Source of the DNA: Phenylobacterium sp.
GTDB lineage: Bacteria > Pseudomonadota > Alphaproteobacteria > Caulobacterales > Caulobacteraceae
Direction: 5' to 3'
Assembly (NCBI GenBank): GCA_020401865.1
Contig: JADCAS010000007.1
Location: forward strand, 62,001 to 126,000
DNA length: 64,000 nt
A program made the position numbers and the translations under genes. Of this stretch, positions 38,533-47,870 are shown one piece after another. The notes under the pieces are model-generated. The model did not search any database. It had not been told where the DNA came from and saw nothing but the letters and a program-made list of their open reading frames with translations. Each line of letters begins with the position of its first letter. The stretch's first letter is position 1.

Positions 38533-39657
38533 TTAGGTGGGACTCAGGGACGCGCTTTCAAGTTCCGCGGCGCGGCGCTCCACCAACTCCACGATATGGT
38601 CGACCATCCGGTCGTTGTCCATCTTGTGATCGGCCTTGCCGGCCAGATAGACCATGCCCGCGCCCTTGCCGCCGCCGGTGAACCCGACGTCGGTCATCAG
38701 AGCCTCGCCTGGCCCGTTCACCACACAGCCGATGATGGACAGGCTCATGGGCGTGGCGATGTGGGCCAGCCGGGCCTCGAGGGTCTCGACTGTCCGGATG
38801 ACGTCGAACCCCTGCCGGGCGCAGGACGGGCAGGCGATGATGTTCACCCCCCGGTGGCGCAGGCCGAGGGACTTCAGCAGGTCGAAGCCGACCTTCACCT
38901 CCTCGACAGGGTCCGCGGCCAGGGAGACCCGCAGGGTGTCTCCAATGCCGGCCCAGAGGAGGGCGCCCATGCCGATGGCGGATTTAACGGTGCCGATCCG
39001 CTGGCCGCCCGCCTCGGTGACGCCGATGTGCAGGGGGCAGTCGATGGCCTCGGCCAGCATCTGGTAGGCGGCCACGGTCATGAAGAGGTCCGAGGCCTTC
39101 ACGCTGATCTTGAACTCGTGGAAGTCGTGATCCTGCAGGATGCGGGCGTGGTCGAGGGCGCTCTCGACCATGGCGTCGGGGCAGGGCTCGCCATACTTCT
39201 CGAGGAGATGGTTCTCAAGGCTGCCGGCGTTGACGCCGATCCGGATCGAGCAGCCGTGGTCGCGGGCCGCCTGGATCACCTCGCGCACCCGGTCCGGGCT
39301 GCCGATGTTCCCGGGATTGATCCGCAGGCAGGCGGCGCCGGCCTTCGCCGCTTCGACGCCGCGGCGATAGTGGAAATGAATGTCGGCGACGATGGGGACC
39401 TTCGACGCCTTGACGATCTTTGGCAGGGCGGCGGTGGAGGCCTCGTCCGGGCAGGAGACCCGCACGATGTCGGCCCCGGCCTCCTCCAGCTGCCGGACCT
39501 GGTCGATGGTCGCGCCCGCATCCGCCGTCAGTGTGTTGGTCATGGACTGGACGCTGATCGGGGCGTCACCGCCGACCTCAACGTTTCCGACCCGGATCTT
39601 TCGGCTCTTGCGGCGGACGATGGTGCGCCAGGGGCGCAGGGCATGGGTCTCGGACAT
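38533..39657 (-). CDS. ispG: 4-hydroxy-3-methylbut-2-en-1-yl diphosphate synthase
   Basis: IspG (GcpE) performs the sixth step of the non-mevalonate isoprenoid pathway, reducing MEcPP to HMBPP with a [4Fe-4S] cluster. The 374-residue protein has the TIM-barrel part with [16 protein letters not shown] and [10 protein letters not shown], and the cluster-binding C-terminus with [23 protein letters not shown] and the final [13 protein letters not shown]. Length is typical. A RodZ-like gene lies 42 bases upstream. Confidence 0.96.
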   Translation of the reverse strand: MSETHALRPWRTIVRRKSRKIRVGNVEVGGDAPISVQSMTNTLTADAGATIDQVRQLEEAGADIVRVSCPDEASTAALPKIVKASKVPIVADIHFHYRRGVEAAKAGAACLRINPGNIGSPDRVREVIQAARDHGCSIRIGVNAGSLENHLLEKYGEPCPDAMVESALDHARILQDHDFHEFKISVKASDLFMTVAAYQMLAEAIDCPLHIGVTEAGGQRIGTVKSAIGMGALLWAGIGDTLRVSLAADPVEEVKVGFDLLKSLGLRHRGVNIIACPSCARQGFDVIRTVETLEARLAHIATPMSLSIIGCVVNGPGEALMTDVGFTGGGKGAGMVYLAGKADHKMDNDRMVDHIVELVERRAAELESASLSPT

Positions 39658-39698
39658 GGTGACAGAATAGGGCGGCCAGGCGGGATTCCCAAGGCGGC

Positions 39699-40625
39699 TC
39701 AGGCGGGCGGCGGGCGCGTCAGGGCCGATCCGCGAGTTATTCCCGCCGGAAGCACCCCCCGGGCCCTGCCGTCCAGGTAGACCGCGATGACCCCGGCCTC
39801 CACGGTCTCAAAGGACAGGCCCGGGACAGGGTCGGTCCGGTAGGCTTCCCCGGCGGCCAGTTGCCGCGCAAACCAGGCCGACCGGTCCGGGCCCCAGACG
39901 ATGAGGGTGGTGGGCCGCCGCGCCTGGAGGACCACCCGGCCAGCGGCGCCATGCACGCGCCCCCGGGGCGCGAAGGTCTCGCCCAGGTCAAGAAGCGTGG
40001 GATCCTCCGTCGCGATCAGGCCCTCGGGAAGCGCGGCGGACAGCTCCGCCTCCAGGCCGGGGGTCAGGTAGGGCGGTGGGGCGTTGGACTCCACCGGTGC
40101 GGGCAAGGGCGCGCCAAGGACCATCGCGCCGGTGGGAGCGGCCTCGACCGGCGCCGTGGCGACGATGCTGGCGGGCCGGCGTCCCTCCTCGTTCAGCGTT
40201 CCCCGCCGGACCAGGTTCCAGACGAGGATGGCCGACAGGATCATCAGGCCAGCGAGCATCATCAACCGCAGCCTGGGATCAGCCATGCGCCGCACCCCGA
40301 CGGGCGGGCGAAGGGCGTCATTGCGATCAGGATCATCAGCCTTGAAACGGGCGATGGCCACGTCGCCGGGCAAACCCAGAGCCTGGGCGTAGGCTCGGAT
40401 ATAGCCGATGGTGAAGGGACGGCTTGGAAGATCCTGCAGGTGGAGCGCCTCGATAGCCTCAAGGTAGGCGGGCCGGATTCGCGTCAGCGAGGCTATGTCG
40501 GCGACGCTGAGCCCACGGGCCACCCGGATGGCGCGCAGGGCGTCGCCGACGTGCTCGCCATCCTGCAGGTCCGGCGCGGGCGCGGGCGCGGCCGTCCCGG
40601 CGTCCCTCTCACCTTCCTCAGCCAT
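39699..40625 (-). CDS. RodZ-like membrane protein with N-terminal helix-turn-helix
   Basis: The 308-residue protein has an HTH_25/Cro-like domain near residues 25-90 ([45 protein letters not shown]), one membrane span ([19 protein letters not shown]), a Pro/Ala linker, and a C-terminal DUF4115-like beta domain ([22 protein letters not shown]). This is the architecture of RodZ, which links MreB to the cell-wall machinery. I chose ATG 40625 (MAEEGERD), although GGAGG is a little far upstream. It is the only gene here that hints at cell-shape control. Confidence 0.85.
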   Translation of the reverse strand: MAEEGERDAGTAAPAPAPDLQDGEHVGDALRAIRVARGLSVADIASLTRIRPAYLEAIEALHLQDLPSRPFTIGYIRAYAQALGLPGDVAIARFKADDPDRNDALRPPVGVRRMADPRLRLMMLAGLMILSAILVWNLVRRGTLNEEGRRPASIVATAPVEAAPTGAMVLGAPLPAPVESNAPPPYLTPGLEAELSAALPEGLIATEDPTLLDLGETFAPRGRVHGAAGRVVLQARRPTTLIVWGPDRSAWFARQLAAGEAYRTDPVPGLSFETVEAGVIAVYLDGRARGVLPAGITRGSALTRPPPA

Positions 40626-40703
40626 GATGGCGACGATCCTCCGAGCGCGTGTCGCCGATAGCATGGCGGAGGAGTCAGGCCAATTGCACCCCTGGACCCG
40701 GTC

Positions 40704-42974
40704 TCAGATCGCCAGGTAGAGCTTGCGGGCCAGGGTCTCCACCTCGTTGCGGATCGAGCCGGCGGCGCTCCGGATCAGGCTCTGGACTCCGCGTCGGGCG
40801 GCCGCTCGGTCGCAGGAGAGGACCATCTGCTTCACCGGCCCGATGCCTGCCGGGGGCATGGAGAGGGCCTCAAAGCCCAGGGCCACAAGGACGAAGGCTT
40901 CGAGGGGACGGCCGGCCATTTCCCCGCAGACCGAGACCGGCGTCCCGGTTTCGGCGCAGGCCTTCTGGATCATCTCCAACGCCCGAAGGGCCGGCGGAGA
41001 GAGAAAGTCGTATCGCTCGGATACGCGGGGGTTCCCACGATCTGCGGCGAAGAGGTACTGCATCAAGTCATTCGTACCGACGCTGACGAAGTCGGTCATA
41101 GGCAGAAGGGCGTCCAGGTGCCAGATCACCGAGGGCGCCTCGATCATGGCGCCGACATCCAGCCGGGCGGGCTCCGGCCGCCCCCTGCGGTGCGCCCAGG
41201 CCACCTCCTGGTCCACCAGGGCGCGCGCCGCCCGGAATTCATCCACGCTGGCGACCAGGGGGAACATGATCTTCAGCGGCCGGCCCCGGGCGGCGGCGAT
41301 CAGCGCCCGCAGCTGGAGGCGCAGGAGGGCGGGGCGGTCCAGGCCCATGCGCACGGCCCGCCAGCCGAGGGCCGGGTTGTCCTCCCGCTCGGCCTCCATG
41401 TAGGGCAGGACCTTGTCCCCCCCGAGGTCCAGGGTCCGGAAGGTGACGGGTAGGCCGCTGGCCGCATCCATGACCCGGCTGTAGAGGGCGGTCTGGGCCG
41501 TCAGGCGCGGCATTTCCTCGGCGACCATGAACTGGAACTCGGTGCGGAAGAGGCCGATCCCCTCGGCCCCCGCCTCGCCCAGCATGTCCAGGTCGACGTC
41601 GAGGCCGGCGTTCATCAGGAGCTGGATCTTCGACCCGTCCTGGGTGACGGCGGGCCGGTCCCGGAGCCGGGCGAACTCGGCGCGCCTCTGAAGGCGGACG
41701 TCGAGCCGGGCCTGGAGGGCCTTCACGACATCCGGGCGCGGCCGCAGGTACGCCTCCGCCGTTTCAGCGTCGACGATGACGGTGTCGCCTTCCGAGACCT
41801 TGTCCCTCAGTCCCGCCAGGCGTCCGACGCAAGGAATGTCCAGGGCCCGGGCCACGATGGCCGCATGGCTGGCGGTCGATCCCTCTTCGAGGAGCAGGCC
41901 CTTCAGCCGCGTGCGGTCATACTCGAGCAGATCCGCCGGCCCCAGGTTCCGTGCGATCAGGATCGCGTTCTCGGGCAGGTCGCGCGCCAGGCCAGCGTCG
42001 CCGGCAAGGTGCCTTAGCAGACGGTCCGCCAGGTCCTCGAAGTCATGGAGTCTTTCCCGGAGGTAGGGGTCCCTGGCCTGGCCCAGCCGGGCGCGGTGCT
42101 CGGACCGGACGCGCTCCACCGCCGCTTCGGCGGTGAGCCCGTTGCGGACGGCGTCCTCCAGCGAGCGCCGCCATCCGCGGTCGTGGGCGAACATCCGGTA
42201 GGTCTCGAGGACCTCGTAGGAGGCCTCAACCAGGCCATGCTGACCCTCCAGCATGCTGTCGATCTGAGCCTGCAGAGTCGTGATGGACTCCCTCAGTCGA
42301 CTCTCCTCGGCGGCGACGTCCTCGGCGAGAAGGTCTGAGGGGGCCACCGGCGGCTCGTGCAGGACCGCGACGCCCAGGGCGAGGCCCTCCGCGAACCGCG
42401 CGCCCTTCAGCCGCTCGGGTTTCTTGGGCACCAGGTCGATGTTCTGGAGCGACCCTTCTGTAGCCAGTTCGCCACCCGCCACCATCTCGGCCAGGACCAT
42501 GGCGATGATCTGCAGGTCCTCGACCTCGTCCTCGGAGTAGACCCGCTCGGTCCGGTTCTGCACCACGAGGACCCCGATGGCCCTGCCACCCCGCAGCAGG
42601 GGCACCCCCATGAAGGCGTGGAAGGGATCCTCGCCGGTCTCGGGGCGGTAGGAGAAGGCCGGATGATTGGGCGCATCCGAAAGGTTCAGCGGCCTGCCCA
42701 GCCGCATGATCTCGCCCACAAGGCCCTCTCCGGGCTTCATGCGGGTCAGGTGCACCGCGTCAGGAGAGAGGCCCTCTGTGGCGAACAGCTCCATGTCGCC
42801 GTCCGCCTGGCGCATATAGAGCGAGCAGACCTCCGCCACCATCGAACGGGCGATGATGCGCACCACCATGTCCAGGCGCGCCTGAACAGGTCCGCCGGAG
42901 GCGAGGGCCTCGCGGATTTGCCGGAGCAGACTGCGCTGCCCCCGCACTGCGAAACTGGCGGTCGACGTCGGCAA
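40704..42974 (-). CDS. ptsP: Phosphoenolpyruvate-protein phosphotransferase of the nitrogen PTS
   Basis: PtsP (EI-Ntr) autophosphorylates from PEP and passes phosphate to NPr. The protein has an N-terminal GAF domain (residues about 30-165, VCSLYMRQADGDMELF, GVPLLRGGRAIGVLVVQ), the PEP-utiliser N domain, the phospho-His swivel in STASHAAIVARAL, and the TIM-barrel with FRTEFQFM, SVGTNDLMQYLFAADR and the active Cys in VSVCGEMAGR. The GAF domain may sense glutamine or nitrogen status as in relatives. The start is uncertain: TTG 42974 has GAGGAG four bases upstream and fits; TTG 43049 would add 25 unrelated residues. Confidence 0.95.
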   Translation of the reverse strand: MPTSTASFAVRGQRSLLRQIREALASGGPVQARLDMVVRIIARSMVAEVCSLYMRQADGDMELFATEGLSPDAVHLTRMKPGEGLVGEIMRLGRPLNLSDAPNHPAFSYRPETGEDPFHAFMGVPLLRGGRAIGVLVVQNRTERVYSEDEVEDLQIIAMVLAEMVAGGELATEGSLQNIDLVPKKPERLKGARFAEGLALGVAVLHEPPVAPSDLLAEDVAAEESRLRESITTLQAQIDSMLEGQHGLVEASYEVLETYRMFAHDRGWRRSLEDAVRNGLTAEAAVERVRSEHRARLGQARDPYLRERLHDFEDLADRLLRHLAGDAGLARDLPENAILIARNLGPADLLEYDRTRLKGLLLEEGSTASHAAIVARALDIPCVGRLAGLRDKVSEGDTVIVDAETAEAYLRPRPDVVKALQARLDVRLQRRAEFARLRDRPAVTQDGSKIQLLMNAGLDVDLDMLGEAGAEGIGLFRTEFQFMVAEEMPRLTAQTALYSRVMDAASGLPVTFRTLDLGGDKVLPYMEAEREDNPALGWRAVRMGLDRPALLRLQLRALIAAARGRPLKIMFPLVASVDEFRAARALVDQEVAWAHRRGRPEPARLDVGAMIEAPSVIWHLDALLPMTDFVSVGTNDLMQYLFAADRGNPRVSERYDFLSPPALRALEMIQKACAETGTPVSVCGEMAGRPLEAFVLVALGFEALSMPPAGIGPVKQMVLSCDRAAARRGVQSLIRSAAGSIRNEVETLARKLYLAI

Positions 42975-43107
42975 TGGCTCCTCGCGACACGGGGAAAACC
43001 TCTTTCCCGCCCGCTTTCTAACAGGAAGGGGTGACAGAACGGAAAACAAATGCCCGTGCGGCGGGCGCTCGACCGTCCGGCGCCTGCTTTGTGGGCGCGA
43101 CCATTCC

Positions 43108-43845
43108 CTATGGGCAGGTCAGGGGCTCAGCCTTTGCGATCTCCGAAGCTGCAGCCTTCACGTCGGCCTGGTAGGCGGGGATCTTCGAGGCCCTTTCGTA
43201 GACCGCGAGCCCCAGCATGCGGCCGGCGGCGACGTCGCTCGGCCAGTGCACTCGGCAGTCGACCCGGTGCTGTCCCACATTCGCCCCCCAGGCGCGGATC
43301 GCATCGGAGCGCGCAGGCGCTGCGTCGGAGAGGGCGAGGGCCAGGAGCCAGCCAATTCCCGCGTGGCCGCTCGGATAGGAAAAGCCGAGTTTCTCTCCCT
43401 GACCCGCGGCGACCAAGGGATCGCAGGCCGGGCCGCCATCTGCTGTGAAGGGTCGGGCGCGCTTGTAGGTGGTCTTGGCCTGGTCCATCGGAACCACGAA
43501 GTCCGCCATCAGGGTCATCATCAGCTTCTGGACTGCGGGGGTCTTCTCCGCGGAGACCTGGACGCCGACGGCGCAGGACAGCGACCGCATGAAGGCGGCG
43601 TCAGGAATGCGGGCCTCCCGGATCGCGCCTTCCCAGGCGGGGCCGTTGACTCCCGCCCTCGCGGCCGCCGCAGCGGTCCGGTCGAAGGCCTCCTGGCTGG
43701 AGCCCGCCTCGGGCGGAGGGGGCAGCAGACGCACCGCGTCGATAGGTGGTTGTCCCGCAAGGTAGCCTCCACGAGTCTGTGTGGTCCCCAGAGTCGCTGG
43801 CGCAGCGGCGACGACCAGGAAGGCGAAGGCGAGGGCAAGACGCAT
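43108..43845 (-). CDS. Class A (PhoN-type) acid phosphatase, PAP2 superfamily
   Basis: The 245-residue secreted protein has a signal peptide (MRLALAFAFLVVAAAPATLG). The phosphatase signature is present as KTTYKRARPF, SYPSGHAGIGWL and RVDCRVHWPSDVAAGR. In the third motif the usual Ser before Arg (SRxxxxxHxxxD) is His (QHRVDCRVHWPSD). Such enzymes are broad-specificity periplasmic phosphomonoesterases. A Cys-containing C-terminus (EPLTCP) may form a disulfide. It starts about 125 bases from the divergent hydrolase gene. Confidence 0.9.
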   Translation of the reverse strand: MRLALAFAFLVVAAAPATLGTTQTRGGYLAGQPPIDAVRLLPPPPEAGSSQEAFDRTAAAAARAGVNGPAWEGAIREARIPDAAFMRSLSCAVGVQVSAEKTPAVQKLMMTLMADFVVPMDQAKTTYKRARPFTADGGPACDPLVAAGQGEKLGFSYPSGHAGIGWLLALALSDAAPARSDAIRAWGANVGQHRVDCRVHWPSDVAAGRMLGLAVYERASKIPAYQADVKAAASEIAKAEPLTCP

Positions 43846-43971
43846 GTCGGGGCTCCGTCTGATGTCGGGGATCGACCTTCAGGGTAAGCGCATTGTCCCC
43901 GAACCGCCACGCCGTCATAATCGATTCACAAGGTGGCCAATGCGCCGCCATTGGGATTCTGGGGGAAACGC

Positions 43972-45705
43972 ATGCGCTACCGGCTGGCCGCCCTGGGCGC
44001 GATCCTGATCATCGCCGGTTCGGTCCTGGCGTTTCTCGTACAAGGCTCGGGCGGTGTCGAGGTTCGGGAGGCCCGTTGGCGGACCCCCGAGGGCGCCGTC
44101 ATGTCCGGCCTGCTCTACCGCCCCCCTGGGCTTGAGGCTGGTCGCCGGGCGCCTGCCGTCCTCCTCAGCCATGGCTACATCAACACCCGTGAAATGCAGA
44201 GCCCGTTCGCCATCGAGCTGGCGCGGCGCGGCTTCGTGGTTCTGGCCATGGACATGACGGGCCATGGCGGCTCCGGTGGCAATGTCGGCGCCGCCGGCTT
44301 TGGCGGGCCTTCCGCCCTGACCTTCCTGCGCAGCCAGCCCATTGTCGATTCGGACCAGATCGGCCTTGCTGGCCACAGCATGGGCGGTGGACCGGTCCTC
44401 GCGGCCGCCCGCGCCGAGCCGGAAGGCTACCGCGCCGTGGTCCTGGTCGGGTCCGCCCCCGGCCTGTTCGGACCGCCGGATGAGGTCCGCCCGGACTTCC
44501 CACGGAATCTGAACGTCGTCTTTGGCGGCCTGGACGAGTTTTCCGCCCTGATGTGGCGGACGCCAAAGGGGACCGACCTGCCCGGGTCTGAGAAGCTGAA
44601 GGCCGTCTTCGGGGTCGCTTCGCCGGTGGAGCCTGGCCGCATCTACGGGGACCCAGCGCTTGGGACCGCCCGACGCCTGGACCTGCCCCGGATCACCCAT
44701 CCCTGGGAGCACTTTTCCTCGGGCGGGGTCGCGCCAGCGGTCGACTGGATGCAGGCGCGCCTGGAGGGGGAGGCCCGGCCCCTTCCGGCCGGAGACCAGG
44801 TCTGGGTCTGGAAGGAAGCGGGAACCCTGTTGGCGCTGGTCGGCGCCGGCCTCCTCCTGCTCGGGGCCTTCGAGTTGGCCCTCGGCCTTCCCTGGCTCGG
44901 GCAGCTCAGACGCAGCCCGGAGCCGGCGGCGGCGGTCCGCGGTATTGGCGGCTGGCTGGCCCTCGGCCTGACGGCGGTGTTGCCGGCCCTGACCTACCTG
45001 CCCTTCATGAAACTGGGCGCCCTCTGGTTTCCCTCGGCCCTGTTTCCCCAATGGGTTCAGAACCAACTCCTGGCCTGGGCCCTCGCCAACACCGTCCTAG
45101 CTATTGTCATCGCCCTTTTCCTGAGGCGGGGCCGTCCGGTGTTCAGCGTCGATATCCCGCGTTCCCTGGTCGCAGCCGTCCTGTCAGTCGGGGCCGTCGC
45201 CCTGGCCCTGGCCGCCGTTGACCGGCTGCTGCACGTAGACTTCCGCTTCTGGGTGATCGGCTTCCGGCCCCTGACGGAAGCGCGCTGGCCGATCTTCCTG
45301 GCCTATCTGCCGCTCTGGACTCTGCACTGCGTGATCGTCGTGCGGGGCCTCTGCGCCCTCCTCGCAGTGGACGGGGCGAGCCGGCGGCTGACCTACCTGA
45401 CCGCCGCAGGCGTGATGGGCGGGGGTTTCTTCGTGCTGGCGGCTCTGCAGTACGCGACCCTGTTCGCAACCGGTCTCCTGCTGACCCCGACCGAGCCGCT
45501 GAATGTGATCGTGGCGCTCCAGTTCATCCCCCTTCTCGCTCTGGTGGGGATCATCGCCGTCTTCACCTGGCGGCGGACCAACAGCTACCTGCCAGGCGCC
45601 CTGATCTGCGCGTTATTCCTGTCCTGGTACGTGACAAGCGGCACCGCCAACCACTGGTCGGCCGAGTATCCGATGACCTTCCCGCCCGCGGCGCGGGACC
45701 GCTAG
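43972..45705 (+). CDS. Alpha/beta hydrolase fused to a multi-pass membrane domain
   Basis: The 577-residue protein has a membrane anchor (LAALGAILIIAGSVLAFL), then a hydrolase domain around residues 35-270 with LLSHGYINTREM (oxyanion loop), AMDMTGHGGSGG, the nucleophile elbow AGHSMGGGP and a possible late His in THPWEHFSSGG. The C-terminal ~290 residues contain about seven hydrophobic spans. A hydrolase joined to such a membrane module is uncommon; the substrate is probably lipid or membrane-associated, by inference. ATG 43972 is used, with GGGGGA upstream; an earlier in-frame ATG at 43933 lacks a site. Confidence 0.85.
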   Translation: MRYRLAALGAILIIAGSVLAFLVQGSGGVEVREARWRTPEGAVMSGLLYRPPGLEAGRRAPAVLLSHGYINTREMQSPFAIELARRGFVVLAMDMTGHGGSGGNVGAAGFGGPSALTFLRSQPIVDSDQIGLAGHSMGGGPVLAAARAEPEGYRAVVLVGSAPGLFGPPDEVRPDFPRNLNVVFGGLDEFSALMWRTPKGTDLPGSEKLKAVFGVASPVEPGRIYGDPALGTARRLDLPRITHPWEHFSSGGVAPAVDWMQARLEGEARPLPAGDQVWVWKEAGTLLALVGAGLLLLGAFELALGLPWLGQLRRSPEPAAAVRGIGGWLALGLTAVLPALTYLPFMKLGALWFPSALFPQWVQNQLLAWALANTVLAIVIALFLRRGRPVFSVDIPRSLVAAVLSVGAVALALAAVDRLLHVDFRFWVIGFRPLTEARWPIFLAYLPLWTLHCVIVVRGLCALLAVDGASRRLTYLTAAGVMGGGFFVLAALQYATLFATGLLLTPTEPLNVIVALQFIPLLALVGIIAVFTWRRTNSYLPGALICALFLSWYVTSGTANHWSAEYPMTFPPAARDR

Positions 45706-45711
45706 GACGGC

Positions 45712-46962
45712 TCAGAGCTTGTCGAGGCCGTAGGCGGCGTGAAGGGCGCGCACCGCCAGTTCGGTGTAGGCGGCGTCGATCAGGACTGAGATCTTGATCT
45801 CCGAGGTCGAGATGACCTGGATGTTGACGCCCTTCTCGGCGAGGGCGCCGAACATGGTCTTGGCCACGCCCGCATGGCTGCGCATGCCGACCCCGATCAC
45901 GGATACCTTGGCCACGTCCTCGTTGACCTGGACGTCCTCGAAGCCGATCTGGCCCTTGAGGCCGCGGACGATCTCGACGGCGCGGCCAGCGTCGCGCTTG
46001 CCGACGGTGAACTCCATGTTGGCCGTATCGGCGACTCTGGCGTGGCTCTGGACAATCATGTCCACGTTCACATTGGCGTCGGCCAGGGCGCCAAAGATGA
46101 CCGAGGAGACGCCCGGATGATCGGGCAGGCCGAACAGGCTGATCTTGGCCTCGTCCCGGCTGTAGGCGACTCCGCTGACGATCCGCTTTTCCATGATCTC
46201 TTCCTCGTCGCACACTATGGTGCCCTGGCCCGGGGCCTCGCCGGGCTCGACAAAACTCGACAGGACCCGCACCGGCACTTTCTGAGCCATGGCGAGCTCG
46301 ACGGACCGCGTCTGCAGGACCTTGGCGCCCAGGGAAGCCATTTCCAGCATCTCCTCGTAGGAGATGCGCGCCAGCTTCCGCGCCCGGGCCTCTATGCGCG
46401 GGTCGGTGGTGTAGACCCCGTCCACATCGGTGTAGATGTCGCACCGCTCGGCCCTGACGGCCGCCGCCAAGGCGACGGCGCTGGTGTCGGATCCGCCTCG
46501 ACCCAGGGTGGCGATGCGTTCGGAGGTGGTGACGCCCTGGAAGCCGGCGATCACCGCCACCTCGCCCCCATCGAGGGCGGCCGAAAGCTTCTCAGGGGGG
46601 ATGTCGTCGATGCGCGAGCGTCCGTGGGCGTCGTCGGCGATGATCGGCACCTGCCAGCCCATCCAGGACCGGGCGGAAAGGCCCATGTTGCGCAGGGTCA
46701 TGGCCAGGAGGCCCGCCGTCACCTGCTCGCCCGAGGCCACCACGACATCGTATTCGTCGTCCGAGGCGGGCAGGCCCTCCGCCGCCGGGCCTGCAGCGTC
46801 GGTCCATGCCACCAGCTCGTTGGTCTTGCCCGCCATAGCCGATACGACGACGGCCACCCTGTGCCCCGCGGCCACCTCGGCGGCCACAAGCCGACCCACG
46901 CGCCGGATGCGCTCGAGGTCGGCGACGGAAGTTCCGCCGAATTTCATGACCAGCCGCGACAT
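45712..46962 (-). CDS. lysC: Aspartate kinase
   Basis: LysC phosphorylates aspartate, the first step to lysine, threonine, methionine and diaminopimelate. The 416-residue protein begins RLVMKFGGTSVADLERI and contains the kinase core (VVASGEQVTAGLLA, RGGSDTSAVALAAAV, DVDGVYTTDPR) followed by two ACT domains (ISLFGLPDHPGVSSVIFGAL and VSVIGVGMRSHAGVAKTMFGAL) for feedback by lysine/threonine. This is the monofunctional form. It converges on the hydrolase gene with only six bases between stops. Confidence 0.97.
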   Translation of the reverse strand: MSRLVMKFGGTSVADLERIRRVGRLVAAEVAAGHRVAVVVSAMAGKTNELVAWTDAAGPAAEGLPASDDEYDVVVASGEQVTAGLLAMTLRNMGLSARSWMGWQVPIIADDAHGRSRIDDIPPEKLSAALDGGEVAVIAGFQGVTTSERIATLGRGGSDTSAVALAAAVRAERCDIYTDVDGVYTTDPRIEARARKLARISYEEMLEMASLGAKVLQTRSVELAMAQKVPVRVLSSFVEPGEAPGQGTIVCDEEEIMEKRIVSGVAYSRDEAKISLFGLPDHPGVSSVIFGALADANVNVDMIVQSHARVADTANMEFTVGKRDAGRAVEIVRGLKGQIGFEDVQVNEDVAKVSVIGVGMRSHAGVAKTMFGALAEKGVNIQVISTSEIKISVLIDAAYTELAVRALHAAYGLDKL

Positions 46963-47087
46963 GGCTCGGAACCTGCACTCCAGACGGGAAAGACAGGCCT
47001 TCTAGCGACGGGGCGGGGCGGGGGCAACACCTGCGGGACGGGGCTTTCCCCTGTTCAGGGTGGCGGCGTCTCTGATATGTCCGCCAC

Positions 47088-47837
47088 ATGGCCGAAGCCC
47101 GTTCCAGCGTCGATCCCGCCGAAGTTGAGCGGTTTTCCAGGATCGCCGCCGAGTGGTGGGATCCGAAGGGCAAGTTCGCCCCCCTTCACCGGTTCAACCC
47201 GGTCCGGCTGTCCTTCATCCGCGAACAGGGCCTGGCGCACTTCGGCCGAGACGGGACGGAGCGCCAGCCTTTCGAGGGCCTGAGGCTATTGGACATCGGT
47301 TGCGGCGGCGGCCTGCTTTCCGAGCCCATGTCGCGCCTGGGCTTTGACGTGACGGGGGTCGACGCCTCGGAGCGCAACATCGGCACCGCCCGCACCCACG
47401 CAAAACAGACCGGCGTTCCCGTCACCTACCTCTGCTCCACCGCCGAGGCCCTCGAGGCCGAGGGGATCGCGCCCTTCGACGTGATCCTGAACATGGAGGT
47501 CATCGAGCATGTGGCCGATCCGGGTGAGTTCCTGCGCACCTGCGGGCGCCTGCTGGCGCCGGGCGGCCTGATGATCGTGGCGACCCTGAACCGCACCCTC
47601 CGTGCCCTGGCCCTGGCCAAGATCGGCGCCGAGTACGTCCTGCGCTGGCTGCCGGCGGGGACCCATGACTGGCGCAAGTTTCTGACCCCGGAGGAACTGC
47701 GCGGCTTCCTGGCGACCGAGCCGCTGGACATGCAGGGGCCTTTCGGGGTCAGCTTCAATCCCCTGTCGGGAGCCTGGCGCCTCTCGTCGGACTCCGGGGT
47801 CAACTACATGATGACGGTGACGCGGAAGTCGGGCTGA
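47088..47837 (+). CDS. ubiG: Ubiquinone biosynthesis O-methyltransferase UbiG
   Basis: UbiG performs both O-methylations in ubiquinone synthesis, the last being demethylubiquinone to ubiquinone. The 249-residue protein has the family opening [30 protein letters not shown] motif [32 protein letters not shown], and [17 protein letters not shown] near the C-terminus. It diverges from lysC with about 125 bases between them. Confidence 0.96.
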   Translation: MAEARSSVDPAEVERFSRIAAEWWDPKGKFAPLHRFNPVRLSFIREQGLAHFGRDGTERQPFEGLRLLDIGCGGGLLSEPMSRLGFDVTGVDASERNIGTARTHAKQTGVPVTYLCSTAEALEAEGIAPFDVILNMEVIEHVADPGEFLRTCGRLLAPGGLMIVATLNRTLRALALAKIGAEYVLRWLPAGTHDWRKFLTPEELRGFLATEPLDMQGPFGVSFNPLSGAWRLSSDSGVNYMMTVTRKSG

Positions 47838-47870
47838 TCCCGGGCGCATCGTCCCAAGGGAGGGCGGCGC

